DNA of 64,000 bases from Paenibacillus auburnensis. GTDB taxonomy: Bacteria > Bacillota > Bacilli > Paenibacillales > Paenibacillaceae. This document shows, in pieces, positions 23,352-32,514 of this stretch. The first letter of the stretch is position 1. Every line of letters starts with the position of its first letter. Where the stretch lies: contig NZ_CAKMMG010000003.1 in NCBI RefSeq assembly GCF_927798115.1, positions 124,001-188,000 of the forward strand. Direction: 5' to 3'. The notes beneath the pieces are model-generated. The model worked only from the letters and a program-made list of their open reading frames with translations. It had not been told where the DNA came from and did not search any database. The translations under genes and the position numbers were made by a program.

Positions 23352-26129
23352 TTAGTTGTTCAGATCATCGTACATTGACCCCTTAACGCTCACCCGGATT
23401 TCATCCAGCGGCTTGATCCCAACCAGTTTACCAAGAGTATGGTAAGCGTTCGTGCTGGATGACAGATCAACATCAGCAATCCAGGCTTTGACATAATAAT
23501 TGCCGTCTGACATACCGGCATCTGTATAGATCGGGGCATTGTCCGGATTAACAATAATGCTGACAGTTGTCTTCTCCGTGATTTTGTACATATGCTGGCC
23601 GTCTTTGACAAACTCCCGGTACAGGAAGGCATCATTGCTTCCTTTGGTACTGGACTGTGAATATCCTTCAAGGATATTCTTCCAGAAGATATGCGTCGCC
23701 TCCAAATTGTTCCGGTCCTGGGAGTGATAGATTTCCTCCACTTCCTTGGAATAGCGGGAACTGTCCGTGGACCGGTCCTCTACAAGAATTAGCGGCAACG
23801 CATTGACGCCTTTGGCATTCTCAACACTCAAGGCGGCAGGCTTACGGACAATCGTATTGCCTGTACGCTCAAGCGGCTCGTTCAGGAGATTGACCGGAAC
23901 CTTATTGTTGTTGATATAGATCAGGTCACTTTCGTAACGGAACGAATCAATGACGGCTTTCACCAATTCTTTGTGATCCTTCGTATCATCCTTGTTGGGC
24001 TTATACGTAACCGTCTCCAGTGTAAAGTTATACACGCCGGCCGGGTTAAAGTAATATCCTGACTTAATCGGGTAATCGGCATTCTGAAGCTCCCGGTCCG
24101 TAGCGAATACTGCTCTGTCATAATCCGCTTTATTGTTAGTCATTTTTCTGGCCGCTTCTCTGCCCTGACGGTAAGCGTCGGCCATAGTCTGTCCTGTCTT
24201 CCAGACCAGATTACCGATCCCTTGCTGCGTGAAGGTCCGCTCGTACTGGCCGTTCACATCAGTCCAGTTGCTGAGGGCTCCGCTTTCGTCTGCATGCGCC
24301 ATCCACCGGATGGTATCGATTTTATAAGGTTCGGTGGTCCACAGCAATCTTTTGCTCAAGGAATCCCTGGCATTACCTTCAATCTTGTCCTGGTATTCCT
24401 TATCAGGGATATCTTTGCGACCGTTGTAGATGAAGGTATTCACGGTAATCGAATCCTCTCCCGGACTAAACGGGGCAGAGGTGCTGCCGGACTCCTCGTG
24501 CGTCTTACATTCCCTCATCGGTTTGCCGTCCGTACCGCTTACTGTTTTGCAGGACTCATACGTGTGAATGTAATTCCGGTTTACTTCTCCGCTAAAGCTG
24601 ACAGTTCCCGTTTTTGCGCGCGGCGTGTAGGCATTGCCCGGATTCAGCCACTCTCCCCCCAGCGGGTTGTCTCCGAAATCCGTCCGCTGCAGCTTTGCAG
24701 TGATGACAGGAGTTCGCGTAATGGTCGTCGCAGCCTCATTCACTGCCGGGTTATTGTTCACCTGGAAATTACGGAGCAGGCCAGGCATACCGTTAACTAC
24801 ATTAAGCGCACCTACAGCGTTGCCATTCCACCGGGAACTACCCGGAAGCTTCAGCACTGCTGTAATTTGGTTGCCATTAGCCAGGGGGAAACTAATCTCT
24901 CTGGACAGCACATTATAGTCAAGATCATATTTCTGTTTGACAGCAGGCATTGGCTGCACGAGCTTCAGCGTGGAACTGACCGTATTGTTGGTATAGACTA
25001 CCTCTTCCGGAGACTTCCCGTAGTTCACCTGCAATTTTATGCTGACGCTGGTCTCCGGCATGATGAAGGATGCGTACAGCATCCTTTCACTGTTGCCCGG
25101 TATCGTAATAGGACCCGCCGCCTTTCGTTCGTGGCCTCTGTAATTGGCTGGCACCGTTTTGCCGCTCCCGTCTTTGATCTCCCAGGCGAAATCCGTTGTC
25201 CGGTCACCATCGAACGTGGAGTTGATCCTAACGCCCACCGTCACAGAGTCCCCGGCGACAGCCCCCGAAGGGAAGCTCTCAAAAGTTGCGGACAAATCAT
25301 CCACCTGCAGCACGAACGGAGCAATCGGAATCCCGAGATACGTCAAGCTGCCATCGGGATGATTGATATAAATCCGGCCTGAACCCCAGGACAGGAAGGT
25401 AGGCGGCTGAATGACCTGTACATAGTCCACCCAGCTGCCTCCCTTGGAAGGTGTGGAGTTGAAATCATATACGACGCGGTCTTTATACCCGGCGTTCATG
25501 TTATTGTATATGAACTCGCTGTATGTTTTGCCGCCGTATTCCAGATTGAGGCCGGTCAGGATAGCTTGCTCAAAGGTTCCGTTTGAATTGGCGAGGTAAT
25601 TATTCGAGGGGTCAGAGTAATGGTTGAACCTATTGTTCTTCACTCCGACCCGGGGGTTCAGCCACGGTTTCTTCACCATATCAAAATCCTGAATCTTGGT
25701 GCCGCTCCATCCCGCATACCAAGGGACCCCTTCGGCGGATACAGAATCACCTGTTAGATTATATCCTGAATATGGATACATATTATTCTTATGCACAAGC
25801 CGCTCCCCATGACTCGCCCCATATACCATTTCAAACGTATATTCTCTACTGTCAATCCGCTTCTGCAACAGATCTTCCCGCAGTTTCCCATTGTTCGTTT
25901 CCTGCACATAATAATTCAATTCATTGTATAACTCTTTCATATCTTTGTTGATATACTCCCGGGCTTCAGCCGGGGTCTGGGGAAAGTCCTCAGGAACGAC
26001 TGAATTTCCTGTACCTACTGAGAATATCGTACCCGACATAAGCTGCAGCGCCATCACGGCAGACAGCATGATAACCGGGTATTGTATCCATTTTATTCTG
26101 CTCACTTCTTTCGAGTTCTCCTTCCCCAT
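23352..26129 (-). CDS. Large secreted/surface protein at the end of the Tad/T7SS run
   Basis: This 925-residue protein has an N-terminal hydrophobic signal or anchor segment (YPVIMLSAVMALQLMSGTIF, about 16-35). An alpha/beta region follows (EAREYINKDMKELYNELNYY), then a CARDB-like beta-sandwich (about 285-390; TFESFPSGAVAGDSVTVGVR), then long beta-rich sequence to the end. I do not recognise a catalytic site. It is the last gene of the 22-kb run, 9 bases after the second copper-amine-oxidase-N protein, and is a candidate pilus-associated or secreted adhesin. The ATG at 26129 has a poor ribosome site. AAGGAG lies just inside the frame, 12 bases before an in-frame GTG at 26105, which could be the real start. 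Confidence 0.75.
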   Translation of the reverse strand: MGKENSKEVSRIKWIQYPVIMLSAVMALQLMSGTIFSVGTGNSVVPEDFPQTPAEAREYINKDMKELYNELNYYVQETNNGKLREDLLQKRIDSREYTFEMVYGASHGERLVHKNNMYPYSGYNLTGDSVSAEGVPWYAGWSGTKIQDFDMVKKPWLNPRVGVKNNRFNHYSDPSNNYLANSNGTFEQAILTGLNLEYGGKTYSEFIYNNMNAGYKDRVVYDFNSTPSKGGSWVDYVQVIQPPTFLSWGSGRIYINHPDGSLTYLGIPIAPFVLQVDDLSATFESFPSGAVAGDSVTVGVRINSTFDGDRTTDFAWEIKDGSGKTVPANYRGHERKAAGPITIPGNSERMLYASFIMPETSVSIKLQVNYGKSPEEVVYTNNTVSSTLKLVQPMPAVKQKYDLDYNVLSREISFPLANGNQITAVLKLPGSSRWNGNAVGALNVVNGMPGLLRNFQVNNNPAVNEAATTITRTPVITAKLQRTDFGDNPLGGEWLNPGNAYTPRAKTGTVSFSGEVNRNYIHTYESCKTVSGTDGKPMRECKTHEESGSTSAPFSPGEDSITVNTFIYNGRKDIPDKEYQDKIEGNARDSLSKRLLWTTEPYKIDTIRWMAHADESGALSNWTDVNGQYERTFTQQGIGNLVWKTGQTMADAYRQGREAARKMTNNKADYDRAVFATDRELQNADYPIKSGYYFNPAGVYNFTLETVTYKPNKDDTKDHKELVKAVIDSFRYESDLIYINNNKVPVNLLNEPLERTGNTIVRKPAALSVENAKGVNALPLILVEDRSTDSSRYSKEVEEIYHSQDRNNLEATHIFWKNILEGYSQSSTKGSNDAFLYREFVKDGQHMYKITEKTTVSIIVNPDNAPIYTDAGMSDGNYYVKAWIADVDLSSSTNAYHTLGKLVGIKPLDEIRVSVKGSMYDDLNN

Positions 26130-26138
26130 ATCTAACGT

Positions 26139-26993
26139 CTATTTAGGTTCAAGCGTAATAGCCACATCATTATATTCCCTGGAATTCACTAGGATGGTAT
26201 AATTCTGAGCGGAAAACTCCTTCATTGCCAGAATATCGCTAATTTTCGTCTTTGTTCTTGCATACTTCATAACCGAATCGACCACGCTATTTTCAACTTT
26301 CTGACGTAAAATAGCCTCTGCGTCTTTCGCTCCCTGTACCGGATCAGAACCGTCATCACTGAAAACAATGGTAAGCTGCAATAAAATTTGGCCGGCTGTC
26401 GGATTTTCATTCTCATATACGGTCATCCCGGACGCGGTAATATAAGCCGGTTCAAGATTAGGCCCCATCCTCACGTAATCAATCTTGAACCCGTGAACGT
26501 CAGCTGTCTGAGTCCCTGTGGACGGTACGGCAGTCATTCCTCCGCTTCCTCCACTTTCTCCGGTCGTAATGTATACCGTTTTCACGGAATCATCCCAATT
26601 CACATTGAGACCTAGTCCCTCATGGAGAAACCGCAACGGCACGAACGTTCTGGACTGCTTAAACAGTGCAGCAGTATCCATCTGTCTGGTCTTTCCATCT
26701 ATGATGTAGCTGCTCTTGCCGATGTAGATAACCATCGTCATGCCATTCATCACAATTGTAGCCTTCTTGGCTGATGCGTCCCACAGGACCTTTGCTCCCA
26801 GAGCCTCTGTAACGAACCGTACCGGCAACTGAACGCGCTGCTGGTCATCAATGAACGGCTGGGCATCAGGGAAGCTTACCTTCTGTCCATCCACCACTAC
26901 TCTAAGCGGTAAACTGGCGGCACTCGCCTGGAAAGAGGATGAGAACAGCGTAATAATCAAAAAAACGGCAAGCAGACTTGTTAATCGTTTCAT
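26139..26993 (-). CDS. Secreted protein with copper-amine-oxidase N-terminal (stalk) domain, copy 2
   Basis: This 284-residue protein has a Sec signal peptide (about 1-26, ending ASA). A Cu_amine_oxidN1 repeat domain (about 28-140; DDQQRVQLPVRFVTEALGAK and RTFVPLRFLHEGLGLNVNWD) follows, then a 120-residue C-terminal domain (KIDYVRMGPNLEPAYITASG) shared only with the neighbouring paralogue. The stalk domain is common in Firmicute surface proteins and is not an enzyme. It is 74% or more alike to the upstream copy by eye, and the first 185 bases are almost identical. It probably acts at the cell surface; role unknown. Confidence 0.85.
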   Translation of the reverse strand: MKRLTSLLAVFLIITLFSSSFQASAASLPLRVVVDGQKVSFPDAQPFIDDQQRVQLPVRFVTEALGAKVLWDASAKKATIVMNGMTMVIYIGKSSYIIDGKTRQMDTAALFKQSRTFVPLRFLHEGLGLNVNWDDSVKTVYITTGESGGSGGMTAVPSTGTQTADVHGFKIDYVRMGPNLEPAYITASGMTVYENENPTAGQILLQLTIVFSDDGSDPVQGAKDAEAILRQKVENSVVDSVMKYARTKTKISDILAMKEFSAQNYTILVNSREYNDVAITLEPK

Positions 26994-27068
26994 GAATTAT
27001 CCCTTCCTTCTATATAAGTCTTAATGAATGGAGGATTGTGTGCTGGCCCATTCCCTTTATCGGAGGTT

Positions 27069-27917
27069 TTATCTTAGCGCAAGGCTAATAGCTACATCAG
27101 CATATTCCTGAGAACCGACATAAATGGTGTATTTCTCAGAAGTAAATGTTTTGTCCGGCAGGATATCGCTTCTTTTCGTTTTGGTTCTTGCATACGCCAT
27201 AACCGTATCAACAACGCTCTCTTCGACCTTCTGACGTAGAATGCTTTCGGCATCCTTTGCCTCCTGTACAGGATCAGCCCCTACCTGGCCGAAGACAATG
27301 GTAAGCTGGAACAGAAACTGCCCGGCTTCCCATTCATCATTCTCGAATACGGTCATCCCGGATTTAGTGATATATACTGGATCGAGATTTGGCCCCAACT
27401 TCTCATAATTAACCTTGAATCCGTGGACGTCAGCCGTCTTTGTTGTTGCAGTAGACGGTGCAGTAGGTGTTGCTCCGCCTGCTCCGGTCGTAATGTATAC
27501 CGTCTTCACGGAATCATCCCAATTGACATTGAGACCCAGGCCCTCATAGAGAAAACGCAGTGGTACGAATGTTCTGGATTGTTTGAACACCGCAGCGGTA
27601 TCCATCTGTTTCGTCTTTCCATCCACGGTATAGCTGGTCTTGCCGATATAGACGACCATGGTCTTGCCGTTCAAGATAACGGTTGCCTTCTTGGCTGGTC
27701 CGTCCCATAATACTTTGGCGCCAAGTGCTTCCGTAACGAACCGTACCGGCAACTGAACGCGCTGCTGGTCATCAATGAACGGCTGGGCATCAGGGAAGCT
27801 TACCTTCTGTCCATCCACCACTACTCTAAGCGGTAAACTGGCGGCAGTCGCCTGAAAAGAGGATGAGAACAGCGTAATAATCAAAAAAACGGCAAGCAGA
27901 CTTGTTAATCGTTTCAT
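27069..27917 (-). CDS. Secreted protein with copper-amine-oxidase N-terminal (stalk) domain, copy 1
   Basis: This is the 282-residue tandem paralogue of the gene at 26139, with the same layout: signal peptide, Cu_amine_oxidN1 domain (LPVRFVTEALGAKVLWDGPA) and the shared C-terminal domain (NYEKLGPNLDPVYITKSGMT and ILRQKVEESVVDTVMAYART). Positions 27733-27917 differ from 26809-26993 at only two bases, while the rest has diverged clearly. It is 75 bases upstream of its sister and 87 bases downstream of the lipase gene, in the same transcription direction. A pair of surface proteins in a secretion operon may be cargo or cell-wall scaffolds; this is inference. Confidence 0.85.
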   Translation of the reverse strand: MKRLTSLLAVFLIITLFSSSFQATAASLPLRVVVDGQKVSFPDAQPFIDDQQRVQLPVRFVTEALGAKVLWDGPAKKATVILNGKTMVVYIGKTSYTVDGKTKQMDTAAVFKQSRTFVPLRFLYEGLGLNVNWDDSVKTVYITTGAGGATPTAPSTATTKTADVHGFKVNYEKLGPNLDPVYITKSGMTVFENDEWEAGQFLFQLTIVFGQVGADPVQEAKDAESILRQKVEESVVDTVMAYARTKTKRSDILPDKTFTSEKYTIYVGSQEYADVAISLALR

Positions 27918-28004
27918 AAAATATTGCTCCCTTCGATATAACTGTAATTAAATGCTGGAACGTGAAGCCTGCCGAAGGCTGCCAGTGGTCCCTTGTACCA
28001 ATGA

Positions 28005-29870
28005 TCAGGCACGGGCCAGTGCGGATAGTCTGGCCTCAGTGCTGCGGTAAGTATACACAGAATACTTGACCGCCTCCGACTGCTGCTTCAGTGTTTCTGA
28101 TACGCGCCGTTCCTTGGCTCTGACTTCCTCACAGACACTCTGAAGTTCTCTCAGTTGAGCACGGACATAGCTTTCCGGGTAGGCGCCGGATACGCTGGCA
28201 TTGACATCGGAGGCGATGCAGAGGATACGCGATATTACGTCCGAGATCTGATCTTCCTTCTGTTTCAAGCTTTCATGCAGCGCCTCAAGCCGGTTCAGGT
28301 TGGCCTTGATCTGAGCTGCTCGTGCCGCACTTGCGGCTGAGACTGCAATTTTGGCCACCGTCTTGATCTTCGATTTGATCTCACCGATCAGCTTGTCCGT
28401 AAAGGAACGGACATCAGATACGATTTCATCTTTCTTGCGGGTGATCGCAGATTTGACGGAATTAAAGATATCCCCCAGCTTTTTGACAGCCTGATCCTTC
28501 AGTTTGATGAAACGCTCCTTCTGGGCTTCCACAAATTTGATCGTATCCGCTACAAAGCGGTTAAAGCCATCCTTCAGATCCTTGAAGAATTGCGTTACAG
28601 CCCCCTTGACCTGCTGCGTAAATTGCACAACCTTGCTGCCGATCAGTTTGGCGGCATCGACTGCCTGAAACACAAGATTAGTGATGTACTCGACAGCTTC
28701 GTCGAAGAACGTCTCCACCATCTCCGTAATGTTGGCAATCCCTTCCTTGATCCACGGAATTACCTTATCGATAATGAATCCGATAACATACAAGGCCAGC
28801 ACTACCTTTAAGGCACCAACCAGTACAGCAACCGGTCCGGCAATGAAGATGGCGGCTACCGCCGCAGCCGCGAAGAGAATATGCTGAATTTCAATATCAC
28901 CGTCCCAGATTTTGAACACCTCCCGGACCAGCGTTTCCTTGAGGAAATTCGGCACCACCTCCAGCCCCACGGTGACATGGTGCACTATGTTGGGGATTAC
29001 GGCACGCATCTGGGAGTCCGACCGGTGAAAGGTAGACTCGTCATCCTGAGCGAATGAGAACAGGGAATGATGCGAGAAGCCCGTTAATTCTTCCGATGTG
29101 GTATCGATATATATACCATCTGACGGATTTGTGAAGAGCGCCGGGACGATATCATGCTTGTTGCGGAATTCTCGGATCTGCCCGTTCTCGTTCATCTCGT
29201 CAATCCGGCTCTGGAATTGCGCCAGCAGGCCCTTGTTGAAGCCAGGCGCATTATAGGTCGAAGCCGAGATCAGCCTTTTTCTCTGTTCATCAGTCATAAC
29301 AAAAGAAGAGTACAGCGCCAGGTTTCCTCCGAGAGAATGACCTGTCAGGTACAGACCATAATCGCCACCTTGGCCAAAATGTCTCATATATTCCGCAGCG
29401 TCCCTTTGCTGCACCGATTCAAGCTCGTACGCAGTCGTTCCGTTGTTCTTCCAGTCGTTCCGGTAGTATGGCTTATCGAGCGGCTCGCTGCCGCGGAAGG
29501 CGGCCACTTGTGCCCCGTTCTTCGTATCTACGGTAAAGGCGACAAAACCAGATTCGTTCTGTCTGTTATTAGACACAACGTTAGTGATTTCCCAGTCCTG
29601 ATATTTATCTGTATCCATAGTGTGGAGAAGCTGGACCCATTGTTTCCATTCCTCGACTCCATTCAGCTCTTTAGGGTAACGCTGTTTCAGCTCCTTTAAG
29701 CCTTCACCTGCGGTATAGTAGTCGATTACTTCCCCAATGGTGATTTTTTCACCCTTCTTGATGTATAGGTTTTCGATATCCGTGTTAATGCCTCGACTAT
29801 TAATAATATCCAGGTATACCAATTGGGATATGTTTTTTAATTCGACTTCGGTGAGCTTATTGTCGTCCAT
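28005..29870 (-). CDS. Lipase-fold protein with helical C-terminal half (candidate T7SS effector, TslA-like layout)
   Basis: This 621-residue protein has an N-terminal class-3-lipase/DUF2974-like alpha/beta hydrolase (about 1-300) with nucleophile motif LTGHSLGGNLALYSS (Ser about 177). AFRGSEP resembles an oxyanion region, HDIVPALF carries the likely acid, and SHHSLFSF the likely His. A hydrophobic segment (about 333-372) is followed by a long alpha-helical, coiled-coil half (about 375-621). S. aureus TslA, a known type VII lipase effector, has the same order: lipase first, LXG-like helices last. The gene follows EssC and WXG100 genes and overlaps a lipoprotein gene by one base (TGATG), which matches the TslA-TilA toxin/immunity pairing. 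Secretion and toxicity are inferred. Confidence 0.75.
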   Translation of the reverse strand: MDDNKLTEVELKNISQLVYLDIINSRGINTDIENLYIKKGEKITIGEVIDYYTAGEGLKELKQRYPKELNGVEEWKQWVQLLHTMDTDKYQDWEITNVVSNNRQNESGFVAFTVDTKNGAQVAAFRGSEPLDKPYYRNDWKNNGTTAYELESVQQRDAAEYMRHFGQGGDYGLYLTGHSLGGNLALYSSFVMTDEQRKRLISASTYNAPGFNKGLLAQFQSRIDEMNENGQIREFRNKHDIVPALFTNPSDGIYIDTTSEELTGFSHHSLFSFAQDDESTFHRSDSQMRAVIPNIVHHVTVGLEVVPNFLKETLVREVFKIWDGDIEIQHILFAAAAVAAIFIAGPVAVLVGALKVVLALYVIGFIIDKVIPWIKEGIANITEMVETFFDEAVEYITNLVFQAVDAAKLIGSKVVQFTQQVKGAVTQFFKDLKDGFNRFVADTIKFVEAQKERFIKLKDQAVKKLGDIFNSVKSAITRKKDEIVSDVRSFTDKLIGEIKSKIKTVAKIAVSAASAARAAQIKANLNRLEALHESLKQKEDQISDVISRILCIASDVNASVSGAYPESYVRAQLRELQSVCEEVRAKERRVSETLKQQSEAVKYSVYTYRSTEARLSALARA

Positions 29871-30703
29871 CAGGCTCCACCTCGTTGTCCCAAGCTTTCA
29901 ATCCTTTTTTCCTTCCAGGTATCAAAGTAGGAGTTGATTTCCGCCCGTGTCTCTTTGATTTGCCCTTGGGCATTTAATTTGTAACCAACCATTGTTGCGA
30001 TAAGAATTTCTCCAGTTTTCTTTTCCATATTTAATAAATGAACATTGACAGAGGAACTAGAGGACCTGGCTTCGTCTAACCGTTTGTATCCCTCAGGAGT
30101 GAGAAAAACCCAGGTTACTGTGCTGCTTACATAGTGATGCTCGGTCAGTAGCTCAGCAAATTCCAGATATTTATCAAGCTCCTCTTCCTGATCCATACTT
30201 CCCTGTTCGTCAACATAATTGCTGCCATCGAGATAAATAGAAATCAATTGAGTGTTCATAGGATAAAGTTTCAAAAATTCTGTATAGGACATTGACGTAT
30301 CGTTCTCTTCCGGATAGGTCAGCCTGGTGTCATTGGCAATATCAATTCTGGCGTCCGGCCAATATTTTCGGGCCAACTCCTGAATCTTCGGTTCTTCGTT
30401 CCGCGCCACCCGCTGATTCAGATACTGATCATAAATCTGCTTGAAATCCTTTGTGATCTCCACCGGCACTTTCAGGGTCGGATCGTTCTTCGGACGCACA
30501 ATCGCCTTCAGCGTATTGTTATTCATCGTCCCCCAGCTTCCGCCAATCCCGTCCAGTACAAATTCCTCACCGTATTTCTTCTGCATGGATTTCAGAATCT
30601 CTTCTGCAGCCCGTTCATCCCGAGGTTTACCGCAGCCGAATAGGCTGAATAGCGTTAAAAATGCCATAGGAACCAGCACCGCCTTTCTTATCATATTGTT
30701 CAA
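29870..30703 (-). CDS. Lipoprotein, candidate immunity protein for the lipase
   Basis: This is a 277-residue lipoprotein. The signal segment IRKAVLVPMAFLTLFSLFGC ends in a lipobox (LFGC) with no other membrane helix, so it is anchored outside the membrane. The body is alpha/beta with charged linkers (AAEEILKSMQKKYGEEFVLD and YVDEQGSMDQEEELDKYLEF). No family firmly recognised, but its size, lipidation and one-base overlap with the lipase gene resemble TilA-type immunity lipoproteins that protect against T7SS phospholipases at the cell surface. Start: TTG 30703 with AGGAG 10 bases upstream, or ATG 30694; a longer frame to 30730 lies before the ribosome site. Confidence 0.65.
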   Translation of the reverse strand: MNNMIRKAVLVPMAFLTLFSLFGCGKPRDERAAEEILKSMQKKYGEEFVLDGIGGSWGTMNNNTLKAIVRPKNDPTLKVPVEITKDFKQIYDQYLNQRVARNEEPKIQELARKYWPDARIDIANDTRLTYPEENDTSMSYTEFLKLYPMNTQLISIYLDGSNYVDEQGSMDQEEELDKYLEFAELLTEHHYVSSTVTWVFLTPEGYKRLDEARSSSSSVNVHLLNMEKKTGEILIATMVGYKLNAQGQIKETRAEINSYFDTWKEKRIESLGQRGGA

Positions 30704-30803
30704 GCACGTCCACTCTCCTAACCTCATCAATTAAATCCCGCAGTGAGTCTAATATCCTCCCTGACGTCCCAACTTGTTGCTCCAGGCTTTCCAGCCTTTA
30801 ACC

Positions 30804-32051
30804 TTACTCTTTGAAATCAAAATGCAGATCCGGCCACACAAATGCCGCGTTCAGCGACATTTCCATCAAACCGTCCAGCTCTCCTGTCATTTGCAGGGAC
30901 AGCCATTCCAACCTGGCAGTCATGGGTTCAGCGAGACTGGTAAGAAGTTCTTCCAAAAGATCCGGCATCCGGCTTCCGTCCTGCCCGTACAGAATTAACA
31001 CGCACAAGAAAGCTTCAGTGATCCGGTACAGCTCTTCAAGCAGGGCAGATGCTTCCTGCATAGCGGACTCGCTGTGCTCCAAAAAAGCTGCTCCCAGTTC
31101 CTCTTGTCCCAGCTTTCGTGCATGACTGTTCATATCCGACTTCCAATTCCGCCAAATCGCCTGAACATGCCGGTCATATTGCGCTGCAATTTGCGTGAGT
31201 GCTTCCCGGATTCGGCCCGGATCCATCCGTTCGCTAAGGGGTAGCACTGCATGAAACAGTTCGCCCGCTCCGCTGTCCTGCAGACCGGCTACCCGGAGAA
31301 AGGCAGCCGAGACTTCATCAAGCCTGCTGCCTTCCTCAAAGAGAATGTTCAGCTTCGACAACAATCCGAAGGCTTCCCCCGAATGGCCGGTGATGATATC
31401 CCCGCTGGAATCGGTCCTGTACCAGTGGCAGTCTGCATGCCCGAGCTGCGGTCCACTGGCAGTAACGTCCGAAGGTCCGGCGAACTGGAGCCTCTCACTG
31501 TGATTGCCAAGGGCAGAAATCATACTGTTATGTGCAAGGATGTTCCGGATCTGCGCCTGGCTGGTTCCCTGTGCCTCCGATAATTGCCCGATTCCGGGTG
31601 CATCAAAAACGACGCCATAAACGTCTTCCGCAAATCCAGCAGCGTACAGCGCCAAAGTCCCGCCAAGACCAAAGCCGGTTACGAAGCAAGCTCCGCTGCC
31701 TCGGTTGGCGCGAAGAAACTGGGCTGCCTGCTTCATCAGCGGATTCTCCCCGGATAGCAGGGTCTTCAGATTCTCAAGCAAGTCATCCGGTTTATATACG
31801 AAGATAATCCATCTATCATCATTTTCATTAGTAAATGCATAGCCTGCCGCTTCCGGCGCGCTCCATCTGGCCGCCAGCTTCAGATCAAGCAGTCTGCTGT
31901 CTGCCGGTGTTTCTTCTGTCACGGATCGGGTATCCATGTCCTTTTCGTAATCCGGGAGCATTCCGCAGATGGTTGAACCCGTCTGGACATCATTTGGTAC
32001 AGTGTCCATGAACGAGGCCAGTCTCAGGTATTCCTTATCGTTCAACTTCAC
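30804..32051 (-). CDS. Lipase-like pseudoenzyme of the T7SS cluster (nucleophile serine replaced)
   Basis: This 415-residue protein is distantly related in layout to the lipase at 28005: an alpha/beta hydrolase half (WIIFVYKPDDLLENLKTLLS then CFVTGFGLGGTLALYAAGF, about 137-155) and a helical C-terminal half (about 255-415). The nucleophile elbow GxSxG is GFGLG here, so the catalytic Ser is Gly and hydrolysis by the usual mechanism is not expected. The start is GTG 32051, 9 bases after GGAGGG. It is placed between the WXG100 genes and the lipoprotein. Possible roles: partner or targeting subunit for the active lipase, or an evolved structural protein. All are inference. Confidence 0.65.
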   Translation of the reverse strand: MKLNDKEYLRLASFMDTVPNDVQTGSTICGMLPDYEKDMDTRSVTEETPADSRLLDLKLAARWSAPEAAGYAFTNENDDRWIIFVYKPDDLLENLKTLLSGENPLMKQAAQFLRANRGSGACFVTGFGLGGTLALYAAGFAEDVYGVVFDAPGIGQLSEAQGTSQAQIRNILAHNSMISALGNHSERLQFAGPSDVTASGPQLGHADCHWYRTDSSGDIITGHSGEAFGLLSKLNILFEEGSRLDEVSAAFLRVAGLQDSGAGELFHAVLPLSERMDPGRIREALTQIAAQYDRHVQAIWRNWKSDMNSHARKLGQEELGAAFLEHSESAMQEASALLEELYRITEAFLCVLILYGQDGSRMPDLLEELLTSLAEPMTARLEWLSLQMTGELDGLMEMSLNAAFVWPDLHFDFKE

Positions 32052-32101
32052 GAATGATTCCCTCCAGATCCTATGTATAGAACCCTGATAATATAGAGCA
32101 T

Positions 32102-32147
32102 GACAAGGCAGTCAGACCGGTATTCCGGCCTGTTTGCCCTGCCTGTC
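32102..32147 (-). other. Intercistronic hairpin after the WXG100 gene
   Basis: GACAAGGCAG (32102-32111) pairs with CTGCCTGTC (32139-32147) with one bulged base, and a second hairpin (ACCGGTATTCCGGC) sits inside. On the minus strand there is no U-run after it. So it is more likely an mRNA-stabilising or processing hairpin that raises WXG100 output relative to the downstream genes than a terminator. Confidence 0.4.
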
Positions 32148-32162
32148 AGACGATTCTTCTTA

Positions 32163-32462
32163 TTATCTTCCGCGCAGCTTGCTGGCCATTTCCTGCTCAG
32201 CCTGCTGCTTAATGTTAGCGATTTGAGTAAGGTTCTTGCTGATATTTTCTACACAAGTAACCAGTTCTTTGAAGCTAGGCATAAGTCCGTCGAACTGCTG
32301 AACAAATGCGGTTTGGGACTCGCCTTGCCACCAGCCGCTTACTCCATGAATTTCCTTTTGCAGCTGATTGATCAGGGTCTGGGCATTATTGGCTTTGCTG
32401 CTGATTGATTTGGCAACGCTCAGAGCCTGATCCGGACTAAAAGTTAAATTGTTACCTGCCAT
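32163..32462 (-). CDS. WXG100-family protein (EsxA-like)
   Basis: This 99-residue helical hairpin protein has the turn motif SGWWQGES (WxG, about 43-50) and two amphipathic helices around it. WXG100 proteins are small dimeric substrates and essential partners of type VII secretion. The C-terminal export signal YxxxD/E is not obvious; the end is QAEQEMASKLRGR. The start is ATG 32462 with AAAGGAGGTG 9 bases upstream; a longer frame from 32471 would begin inside that site. It lies 52 bases downstream of the second WXG protein and 111 bases before the lipase-like gene, in the EssC operon. Confidence 0.92.
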   Translation of the reverse strand: MAGNNLTFSPDQALSVAKSISSKANNAQTLINQLQKEIHGVSGWWQGESQTAFVQQFDGLMPSFKELVTCVENISKNLTQIANIKQQAEQEMASKLRGR

Positions 32463-32514
32463 TCTATTCACCTCCTTTCAAGTGCATGACTACCGCTTAA
32501 TTGAATACGGGTAT

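Noticed and set aside
24222-25382. 386-codon plus-strand ORF
   Set aside because: Antisense shadow of the 925-residue secreted-protein gene; no ribosome site, no recognisable domain, and codon pattern follows the opposite strand.
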